This document shows positions 1 to 5,299 of a DNA stretch of 10,531 bases, piece by piece. The notes under the pieces were generated by a model. The model saw only the letters and a list, made by a program, of their open reading frames with translations, made no database searches and had not been told where the DNA came from. The stretch comes from JANNOG01 sp050329415 (GTDB taxonomy: Bacteria; Actinomycetota; Actinomycetes; Actinomycetales; JBBAYJ01), in contig JBHJOS010000039.1 of assembly GCA_050329415.1 (NCBI GenBank), positions 1-10,531 of the forward strand, read 5' to 3'. A program made the translations under genes and the position numbers. Positions within the stretch are counted from its first letter, which is position 1. Every line of letters starts with the position of its first letter.

Positions 1-5
1 GGGGG

Positions 6-1223
6 GTGAGCGACCGCGACCTCGACCTCGTCGTCTACGGCGCGACCGGCTTCGCCGGCCGGCTCGTCGCGGAGCACGTCGCCCGGCACGCGCCGCGGGA
101 TCTGCGAGTAGGCCTCGGCGGGCGGTCGGTGCCGAGGCTCTACGAGGCGCGGGCGCACCTGCCGGGACGCGGCCAGACCTGGGGGTTCGTGGTCGCCGAC
201 GCCACCGACCCGGTCGCGGTGGCGACCCTGGCCCGCTCCGCCCGGGTCGTCGCCACGACGGTGGGTCCGTACACGCGGTACGGGGCCGCGCTGGCCGCGG
301 CATGCGCCGCGGCCGGCACCCACTACGTCGACCTCACCGGCGAGGTGCTGTTCATGCGCCACAGCATCGAGGCCAACGACGCCACCGCCCGGCGCACCGG
401 CGCGGCGATCGTGCACGCCTGCGGCTTCGACTCCGTCCCGTCCGACCTCGGGCTGTGGAGCCTCCACCGGCACGCCATGGCCACCGGGGCAGGTGAGCTG
501 ACCCGGGTGACGGGCCTGCTGACCGGGGCGCGGGGCGGGTTCAGCGGCGGGACGATCGACTCGATGCGGGTCCAGATCGAGGAGGCGGCGACCAACCCGG
601 AGGTCCGGCGGATCGTCACTGATCCGCATGCGCTCGACGTCGGCGCGACCGGCGTCGCCCGGCCGGGTCCCCGGGACAGCTTCGGGGTCGCCTGGGACGC
701 CGGGCTGGGGTACTGGCTGGCGCCGTTCGTCATGGCACCGGTCAACACCCGCGTGGTGCGCCGCAGCCACGCGCTGCTCGGCGGTGCCTACGGGGCCGGG
801 TTCCGGTATCGGGAGGCGGTGGGGGTTCGGGGCCGACTCCGCGGGGTCGGCCCGGCGCTCGCCGTCGCCGCGGGAACACTGGGCCTCTTCGCCGGCATGA
901 GCTGGCCACCCACCCGGCGGATCCTGGACCGGCTGCTGCCCGCGCCCGGCGCCGGACCGTCGGAGCGCACCCGGCGGCGGGGGTACTTCCGGTTCCGGCA
1001 CGTCGCCGAGACCACGTCCGGCCGGGTCCTCACCGCCCGGGTCGGCGCCGACCTCGACCCCGGCTACGGCGCGACCGCCGTCATGCTGGGTGAGGCGGCC
1101 ATGACCCTGGCCGCCGGCGAGGGCACGGGCCGGGCGGGCGCGCTGACCTCGGCGACGGCGCTCGGGGACGCCCTGGTGGAGCGGCTGCGAGCGGCCGGCT
1201 TCCACTGGGAGGTCACCGGCTGA
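6..1223 (+). CDS. Saccharopine dehydrogenase-like / trans-acting enoyl reductase family protein
   Basis: A 405-residue protein with a GTG start at position 6. Its N-terminus carries a Rossmann dinucleotide-binding motif (YGATGFAGRL, residues 11-20), followed by TVGPYTRYG and by HACGFDSVPSDLG, a set typical of the saccharopine-dehydrogenase-like family. That family includes the mycobacterial trans-acting enoyl reductases Rv2449c and Rv2953, which are of similar length. Rv2953 reduces a double bond in phthiocerol and glycolipid precursors; most other members have no known substrate, so an NAD(P)H-dependent reductase acting on a lipid or acyl intermediate is an inference. Residues around 285-300 form a hydrophobic stretch that could touch the membrane. 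Only five bases precede the start, so promoter and upstream partners cannot be judged, although the GGGGG run abuts the GTG. It converges on scoB. Confidence 0.85.
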   Translation: MSDRDLDLVVYGATGFAGRLVAEHVARHAPRDLRVGLGGRSVPRLYEARAHLPGRGQTWGFVVADATDPVAVATLARSARVVATTVGPYTRYGAALAAACAAAGTHYVDLTGEVLFMRHSIEANDATARRTGAAIVHACGFDSVPSDLGLWSLHRHAMATGAGELTRVTGLLTGARGGFSGGTIDSMRVQIEEAATNPEVRRIVTDPHALDVGATGVARPGPRDSFGVAWDAGLGYWLAPFVMAPVNTRVVRRSHALLGGAYGAGFRYREAVGVRGRLRGVGPALAVAAGTLGLFAGMSWPPTRRILDRLLPAPGAGPSERTRRRGYFRFRHVAETTSGRVLTARVGADLDPGYGATAVMLGEAAMTLAAGEGTGRAGALTSATALGDALVERLRAAGFHWEVTG

Positions 1224-1295
1224 GCGGTGACGCCGCGACGGGCTTCAACCTGGCCGCCCAGCCACGGCTCAGGTCACAACAGGACCCCCCGGGTG

Positions 1296-1402
1296 TGATC
1301 GTCGATAAATCGACGATCAAGGGTGGATGATCGTCGATTTGTCGACGATCAGGGGGTCCCGCGAGTCTCACACGCCCTTGAACATCGATTTATCGACGAT
1401 CA
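1296..1402. promoter_or_regulatory. Cluster of three 24-bp palindromes (putative operators or hairpins)
   Basis: Copies lie at 1296-1319, 1328-1351 and 1379-1402. The first two share the form TGATCGTCGA-N4-TCGACGATCA, with perfect 10-bp arms and different centres (TAAA and TTTG). The third keeps the right arm exactly, has TTTA in the centre, and carries two changes in the left arm (TGAACATCGA). They sit between the convergent ends of the reductase gene and scoB and are far richer in A and T than the surrounding DNA. Start-to-start spacings are 32 and 51 bp, near 3 and 5 helical turns, which would suit protein dimers bound on one face. Conservation between copies points to a sequence-specific binding site. 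As RNA the first two could also fold into tetraloop hairpins and stop transcription from either side, but no U-run follows. No regulator can be named. Confidence 0.6.
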
Positions 1403-1403
1403 C

Positions 1404-1431
1404 ATCAGGCATCAGGCATCAGGCATCAGGC
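1404..1431. repeat. Four tandem copies of ATCAGGC over the scoB stop
   Basis: Four exact, contiguous copies of the 7-mer ATCAGGC. Read on the minus strand each copy (GCCTGAT) contains TGA. The first copy reached supplies the scoB stop codon at 1426-1428. Because 7 is not a multiple of 3, the following copies place TGA in the other two frames too, so the array works as an all-frame stop. Slipped-strand expansion is the likely origin. The array abuts the third palindrome of the intergenic cluster. Confidence 0.8.
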
Positions 1432-2085
1432 GGTGGCGGCGGGGGTGGCCTCGGCTGGGACCGCGACCGGTGCGCCGGTCGCGGTCAGCACCTCGTCGAC
1501 CGACACGCCTGGCGCCGTCTCGACGAGCACCAGGCCCTGGGGCGTCACGTCGAGGACCGCGAGGTCGGTGATGACCCGGTGGACGACCCCAACGCCGGTG
1601 AGCGGCAGGGTGCACTCCTCGAGGATCTTCGGGGAGCCGTCCTTGGCGACGTGCTCCATGAGCACGATGACTCGCTTGGCGCCGTGGACCAGGTCCATCG
1701 CGCCGCCCATCCCCTTGACCATCTTCCCGGGGATCAGCCAGTTGGCGATGTCGCCGCGGGCCGAGACCTGCATCGCCCCGAGGATCGCCGCGTCGACCTT
1801 GCCGCTGCGGATCATGCCGAAACTCGTCGCGGAGTCGAAGTAGCTGGCTCCGGCCCGGACGGTGACGGTCTCCTTGCCGGCGTTGACGAGGTCCGGGTCG
1901 ACCTCGGCCTCGGTCGGGTAGCGGCCGACGCCGAGGATGCCGTTCTCGGACTGGAGCACGATCTCGACGTCGTCGGGCACGTGGTTCGACACCAGCGTCG
2001 GCATCCCGATGCCGAGGTTGACGTAGTCGCCGTCCGACAGCTCCCGTGCCGCCCGGGCGGCCATCTGCTCCCTGGTCAGGGCCAT
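1426..2085 (-). CDS. scoB: 3-oxoacid CoA-transferase, subunit B
   Basis: A 219-residue beta subunit of a succinyl-CoA:3-ketoacid CoA-transferase type enzyme. The heterodimer or heterotetramer with subunit A moves CoA from succinyl-CoA to acetoacetate (ketone body use) or to 3-oxoadipate in the Pca paralogues; sequence alone does not settle the substrate. The family motif GIGMPT is at residues 25-30, and the QSENGILG motif holds the catalytic glutamate (E47) that forms the glutamyl-CoA thioester. Length is normal for the family. The open frame continues upstream to 2271, but that extension is arginine/glycine-rich translation of the scoA gene in the wrong frame. The ATG at 2083-2085 starts the recognisable N-terminus MALTREQMAARAA. 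Its A is shared with the scoA stop (TGATG), which implies translational coupling. The stop lies in a 7-bp tandem repeat. Confidence 0.95.
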   Translation of the reverse strand: MALTREQMAARAARELSDGDYVNLGIGMPTLVSNHVPDDVEIVLQSENGILGVGRYPTEAEVDPDLVNAGKETVTVRAGASYFDSATSFGMIRSGKVDAAILGAMQVSARGDIANWLIPGKMVKGMGGAMDLVHGAKRVIVLMEHVAKDGSPKILEECTLPLTGVGVVHRVITDLAVLDVTPQGLVLVETAPGVSVDEVLTATGAPVAVPAEATPAATA

Positions 2086-2855
2086 CAGGCGCTCCTCTCG
2101 CCGGTCCGCACGGTGAGGTGCTCGATCCGCTTGTCCAGGGTCTGCGCCGGCGTCAGGGGCACCACCCGCTGGACGTACACCCCGGGCAGGTGGACCGCGT
2201 CCGGGTCCAGGTCCCCCGGCTCGACCAGCTCCTCGACCTCGGCCACGGTCACGGCGCCGGCCATGGCGCACAGCGGGTTGAGGTTCCGCGCGGCGCGACG
2301 GAACACGAGGTTTCCGTGCCGGTCCCCGCGCCAGGCGCGGACCAGACCGAAGTCGGCCCGGATCGCCCGCTCCATGACGTACGTCCGGCCGTCGAACTCG
2401 CGGGTGTCCTTGGGCGGGCTGGCCACCGCGACGGAGCCGTCGGGGTGGTAGCGCCAGGCGAGCCCGCCGTCGGCGACGACGGTGCCGACCCCGGACGCCG
2501 TGAAGAACGCCGGAATGCCCGACCCCCCGGCGCGCAGCCGTTCGGCCAGCGTGCCCTGGGGGACCAGCTCGACCTCCAGTTCGCCCGCGAGGTACTGCCG
2601 GGCGAACTCCCGGTTCTCACCGACGTAGCTGGAGATCATGCGCCGGATGCGGCCCCGGCCCAGCAGCAGGCCGAGGCCCCAGTCGTCCACCCCGCAGTTG
2701 TTGCTCGCCACCTCGAGGTCGGTGGTCCCGCGGTCCACCAGGGCCTGGATGAGGACACTGGGGATGCCGCACAGCCCGAACCCGCCAACGGCCAGGGTGG
2801 CCCCGTCACGGATGTCCGCCACCGCGTCCCGGGCGAGGGAGACCACCTTGTCCAC
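2085..2855 (-). CDS. scoA: 3-oxoacid CoA-transferase, subunit A
   Basis: A 256-residue alpha subunit that pairs with the adjacent subunit B. Visible family motifs are the glycine-rich CoA-binding segment GGFGLCGIP (residues 24-32), the VASPPKDTREFDGR block, the DRHGNLVFR block and NPLCAMAG near the C-terminus. Together they are characteristic of the bacterial 3-oxoacid/3-oxoadipate CoA-transferase A family. The chosen start is GTG at 2853-2855, giving MDKVVSLARDAVADI, which matches the usual N-terminus of the family. The purine-rich GGGAGG sits directly against this codon, so a GTG at 2844-2846, nine bases after GGAGG, is a possible alternative. The frame stays open to 2909 but overlaps the upstream small gene. 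It ends in a one-base overlap with scoB and begins 10 bases after the 67-aa gene, so the three genes are probably one transcript. Confidence 0.95.
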   Translation of the reverse strand: MDKVVSLARDAVADIRDGATLAVGGFGLCGIPSVLIQALVDRGTTDLEVASNNCGVDDWGLGLLLGRGRIRRMISSYVGENREFARQYLAGELEVELVPQGTLAERLRAGGSGIPAFFTASGVGTVVADGGLAWRYHPDGSVAVASPPKDTREFDGRTYVMERAIRADFGLVRAWRGDRHGNLVFRRAARNLNPLCAMAGAVTVAEVEELVEPGDLDPDAVHLPGVYVQRVVPLTPAQTLDKRIEHLTVRTGERSA

Positions 2856-2865
2856 CCTCCCGAGC

Positions 2866-3069
2866 CTAGCCCCGGGAGCGGGGTCCCTCCATGGTGATCG
2901 GCCATGCACCGGTGCGTGCGCGACGGTGCCGGCCGCTCGGGACGAGGGCGCCGACGCGGGCCGTCCACCGGACGAGGAGGGGGCGGCGGGCCGGTTCGGC
3001 GAAGTCCGCCGGGGTGTACCGGGGGGCGGTGAAGCCGCCGGTCGCCACGCGTCCGGTCACGGTCGTCAC
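2866..3069 (-). CDS. Small protein of unknown function, first gene of the sco operon
   Basis: A 67-residue reading frame starting at a GTG (3067-3069) and ending in TAG at 2866-2868, ten bases before scoA. It is supported by a near-perfect Shine-Dalgarno sequence (AAGGAG) six bases before the GTG, the clearest one in the window, and by tight spacing to the CoA-transferase genes. The product begins MTTVTGRVATGG, is basic (many arginines, about pI 12 by eye), and has no predicted membrane segment, cysteine pair or recognisable domain. The middle part (RRPLLVRWTARVGALV) could form an amphipathic helix. I do not recognise a family. It could be a small accessory protein of the operon or a leader gene that couples translation into scoA. 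A TTG at 3114 would lengthen it but has no ribosome site. Confidence 0.6.
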   Translation of the reverse strand: MTTVTGRVATGGFTAPRYTPADFAEPARRPLLVRWTARVGALVPSGRHRRARTGAWPITMEGPRSRG

Positions 3070-3075
3070 ATCGAT

Positions 3076-3081
3076 CTCCTT
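3076..3081 (-). promoter_or_regulatory. Strong Shine-Dalgarno site of the small sco-operon gene
   Basis: On the minus strand the sequence reads AAGGAG-ATCGAT-GTG, six bases between the ribosome site and the start codon. The ATG that overlaps the GTG is followed at once by TGA, so it cannot be the start. This site fixes the N-terminus of the 67-aa protein and is the main evidence that the gene is real. Confidence 0.75.
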
Positions 3082-3161
3082 CAGGAAGTGAGGTGACTCA
3101 GACGCTACGAGCAATCACTCAACGTCATAGACGGAGTGCCGAGAGTCGTCCGGACACCCGC

Positions 3162-3193
3162 CCCGGCCCTCCTCCGATCGGAGGAGGGCCGGG
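3162..3193 (-). terminator. Perfect 32-bp palindrome, likely terminator downstream of the PrsW gene
   Basis: The left arm CCCGGCCCTCCTCCGA is matched base for base by its reverse complement with no spacer, giving an RNA hairpin of about 14 pairs with a four-base loop. It sits 37 bases past the stop of the PrsW gene and about 90 bases upstream of the start of the small sco-operon gene, so it would isolate two minus-strand transcripts. No U-run follows on either strand, as is common for strong GC-rich actinobacterial hairpins. A protein-binding palindrome is the alternative. Confidence 0.65.
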
Positions 3194-3229
3194 CGGCGCC
3201 CGCCCTGCTGGTGGCCGGGTCGGTCCGCC

Positions 3230-4375
3230 TCAGGCCACCGGTGCCCGGCCTACCACCGCGCGCAGGCTCGAGACGGCCTGCAGGAGGTCGTACTCGCGTG
3301 CCCTGGCGTCGCGTGGCGCAGTGCCCCGCAGCATCCGGTTGCGGAGGAAGGCGAGCTGGACGGCACAGCGCTGGAACCGCTTGAGAGCCGCCCCGCGGCG
3401 AGCCCCGTCAGGACCGCGGCGGACCGCCTGGAGAGCGTGCCGGCGAGTGCGCAGGCTGCCCAGCATGGCGAACTCGCCGGTCGACAGCCACCCCACCTGG
3501 ACGTAGGGGGCGAGGTGGAGATGGATGAGCCGGCCCTCGCGGTGGCGGGCCCACAGGGCGAGGGCCACGTAGGCCGCGAAGAGCGGGAGCTGGAGCAGGA
3601 CGAAGCCGACGAGGAAGGTCTCCGGCGAGGACACCGCGCTGCCGTTCCACACGCCGTGCAGCAGGACCGCGACGACGTATCCCACGGCGACCCACGCCCA
3701 CCTGATCCCGCCCCGGCGCACGGCCACCGCCACGGCCACCCCGATGGGGGCGGTGAACAGCGGGTGGGCGAAGGGGCTGACGATGCCGCGCACGACGAAG
3801 GTGCCGACGAGGCCCGCTCCCCCGCCGTCCAGCAGGGCCGCGCCGAGGTAGAGGATGTTCTCGACGAAGGCGAACCCCACCCCGACCACCCCGGCGTAGA
3901 CCAGCCCGTCGACGACGCCGTCCAGGCTGCGGCGGCCGACGAGGACGATCGCGAGGATGCCGAGGCCCTTGAGGGCCTCCTCCACGACGGGCGCCACCAC
4001 CGCCACCGAGACGAACTCGGGATCGCGGCCGGCGGCGTCGAGGACCAGGACCGACGCCGTGTTGAGCACGAGACTGCCGAGGGTGGCGACGGCGGCGCCC
4101 CAGCCGAAGGCAAAGACCAGCAGGCCGCCCGGTTCCGGCTCGTAGCGGTCGAGCCAGGCGAAGTAGGCGAGCAGCGGGGCCACGGGGACCACGGCGAAGG
4201 CCGCGCCGACCGCGAACGCCACCGGGCCGGTGGCCAGGAGCACGACCGGTGTGATCACGAGGCCGCAGAGACCGACGAGGACGAAGCCGAGGACCAGCAG
4301 CACCGTCGAGCCGGACCGGTCGCCCGGCACCTGGGGACGGGCGGATCCCGGAAAGGGCGCGGGCTGGTTCGTCAC
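3230..4375 (-). CDS. PrsW-type intramembrane metalloprotease family protein
   Basis: A 381-residue polytopic membrane protein with about eight hydrophobic segments between residues 22 and 275. It carries the PrsW/CPBP-superfamily marks: LDRYEPEP (75-82), the EEALK motif (132-136) following VVAPVV, FVENILY (170-176), a conserved histidine in SPFAHP (H204), and HGVWN (240-244). The Glu and His residues are the proposed metal and catalytic residues. In Bacillus PrsW performs site-1 cleavage of the anti-sigma factor RsiW; the target in actinobacteria is not established and none is visible here. A C-terminal tail of about 100 residues (from around 277) is arginine-rich and probably cytosolic. The GTG start lies only six bases after a TAGCCT hexamer, which suggests a leaderless transcript. 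The gene is divergent from orn and followed by a strong palindrome. Confidence 0.9.
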   Translation of the reverse strand: MTNQPAPFPGSARPQVPGDRSGSTVLLVLGFVLVGLCGLVITPVVLLATGPVAFAVGAAFAVVPVAPLLAYFAWLDRYEPEPGGLLVFAFGWGAAVATLGSLVLNTASVLVLDAAGRDPEFVSVAVVAPVVEEALKGLGILAIVLVGRRSLDGVVDGLVYAGVVGVGFAFVENILYLGAALLDGGGAGLVGTFVVRGIVSPFAHPLFTAPIGVAVAVAVRRGGIRWAWVAVGYVVAVLLHGVWNGSAVSSPETFLVGFVLLQLPLFAAYVALALWARHREGRLIHLHLAPYVQVGWLSTGEFAMLGSLRTRRHALQAVRRGPDGARRGAALKRFQRCAVQLAFLRNRMLRGTAPRDARAREYDLLQAVSSLRAVVGRAPVA

Positions 4376-4381
4376 CGCCGC

Positions 4382-4387
4382 AGGCTA
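4382..4387 (-). promoter_or_regulatory. Candidate -10 element of the PrsW gene (leaderless)
   Basis: On the minus strand TAGCCT is followed by six bases and then the GTG start. This fits the TANNNT -10 consensus of actinobacteria with transcription beginning at or next to the start codon. No Shine-Dalgarno sequence is visible before the GTG. No convincing -35 hexamer is seen, which is usual for such promoters. Confidence 0.5.
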
Positions 4388-4439
4388 GGGGGCCGAGGTC
4401 AGGGGTCGGTAGGTCCGGCGACGGCGCGACTCGCGGCCC

Positions 4440-4445
4440 TAGGGT
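4440..4445 (+). promoter_or_regulatory. Candidate -10 element of orn (leaderless)
   Basis: TAGGGT ends seven bases before the GTG at 4453, so the predicted transcript would begin at that GTG. The hexamer overlaps an upstream in-frame GTG at 4444, which argues that 4453 rather than 4444 is the true start. It lies back to back with the PrsW promoter, about 50 bases away. Confidence 0.5.
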
Positions 4446-4452
4446 GACGCCC

Positions 4453-5145
4453 GTGGACGGGACGAGCGGCACCACGGCCGATCGGGGCCGGGACAGACCG
4501 GCGGAACGACTCGTGTGGGTGGACTGCGAGATGACGGGGCTGGACCTCACGGCCGACGCCCTGATCGAGATCGCCGTCCTGGTGACGGACTCCAGGCTCG
4601 CCGTCCTCGGGGAGGGCCTCGACATCGTCGTGCGACCACCCGACGCCGCGCTGCGCCAGATGCACCAGGTCGTGCATGCCATGCACACCAAGTCGGGACT
4701 GCTCGACCTGCTCGAGGACGGGACGACGCTGAGCCAGGCCCAGGAGCAGGTGATGGCGTACGTCACCCGCTGGGTGCCGGAGGCCCGCAAGGCCCCCCTG
4801 GCCGGCAGCAGCATCGGCACCGACCGGGGCTTCCTCGCCCGGGACCTGCCGGAGCTGGACACCCACCTGCACTACCGCGTGGTCGACGTCTCGAGTGTCA
4901 AGGAGCTGGTCAAGCGCTGGTACCCGCGGGTGTACCACGCCTCGCCGACCAAGACGGGGGGCCACCGGGCGATGGCCGACATCATCGAGAGCATCGCCGA
5001 GCTCCGGTACTACCGCGACGCCGTCTTCGTCCCCGACCCCGGTCCGGACCGGGACGCGGCGCAGGCGATCGCGGCGCGGCACGTCGTGCCGGCCGGCTCG
5101 GTGCCGGGATGGGTGAGCGGACGGGTGTCGCCCGAGGTGTCCTGA
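4453..5145 (+). CDS. orn: Oligoribonuclease
   Basis: A 230-residue DEDDh-family 3'-5' exoribonuclease that degrades short RNA oligomers (nanoRNA, chiefly dinucleotides). In many bacteria it also clears pGpG made from cyclic-di-GMP. Using the start at 4453, the catalytic residues are D24 and E26 in WVDCEMTGLD, D124 in GTDRGFLARDLP, and H171 and D176 in GGHRAMADI; the C-terminal hallmark ESIAELRYYRD follows. All catalytic residues are intact. It is longer than the roughly 180-residue E. coli enzyme, with about 20 extra residues at the N-terminus and a C-terminal tail. An upstream GTG at 4444 would add three residues but overlaps the probable -10 box. The gene is followed by tRNA-His, an arrangement also found in mycobacteria. 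Confidence 0.96.
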   Translation: MDGTSGTTADRGRDRPAERLVWVDCEMTGLDLTADALIEIAVLVTDSRLAVLGEGLDIVVRPPDAALRQMHQVVHAMHTKSGLLDLLEDGTTLSQAQEQVMAYVTRWVPEARKAPLAGSSIGTDRGFLARDLPELDTHLHYRVVDVSSVKELVKRWYPRVYHASPTKTGGHRAMADIIESIAELRYYRDAVFVPDPGPDRDAAQAIAARHVVPAGSVPGWVSGRVSPEVS

Positions 5146-5162
5146 GAACCGGTCCGCGGGGA

Positions 5163-5168
5163 TACACT
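5163..5168 (+). promoter_or_regulatory. Possible -10 element of tRNA-His
   Basis: TACACT, a good match to TANNNT, lies between the orn stop and the tRNA and would start a transcript about 30 bases before the tRNA 5' end. The -35 region (around TCCTGA at 5140-5145) is a poor match, so the call is tentative; cotranscription with orn is possible. Confidence 0.35.
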
Positions 5169-5205
5169 TCGTCTGCGTCCACGCGGCTCTGCCGGTGGGG
5201 TCGTG

Positions 5206-5278
5206 GTGGGTGTAGCTCAGCTGGTAGAGCACCTGGTTGTGGTCCAGGATGTCGCGGGTTCAAGTCCCGTCACTCACC
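5206..5278 (+). tRNA. tRNA-His(GTG)
   Basis: A complete cloverleaf: acceptor arms GTGGGTG and CACTCAC (one G-U pair), D-arm beginning GCTCAGCTGGTAGAGC, anticodon stem CCTGG/CCAGG with loop TTGTGGT (anticodon GTG at 5239-5241), and T-arm GCGGG-TTCAAGT-CCCGT. The base before the acceptor is G (5205) and the discriminator is C (5278), the G-1:C73 pair that identifies histidine tRNAs. The 3' CCA is not encoded. The trailer is complementary to the acceptor 3' strand (CTCACCC-G-GGGTGAG, 5273-5287). Confidence 0.97.
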
Positions 5279-5299
5279 CGGGGTGAGAACAACGCCGAC

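Noticed and set aside
2086..2271. N-terminal extension of scoB upstream of the ATG at 2085
   Set aside because: The 62 extra residues are Arg/Gly-rich and lie inside scoA; the family N-terminus begins at the overlapping ATG.
1327..2897. Long plus-strand open frames across scoB and scoA
   Set aside because: They mirror the CoA-transferase genes and have the charged, low-complexity composition of antisense translation.
5237..5299. Start of the GGDEF/HD-GYP gene inside tRNA-His
   Set aside because: The frame is simply open through the tRNA; an mRNA start within the anticodon arm is implausible.
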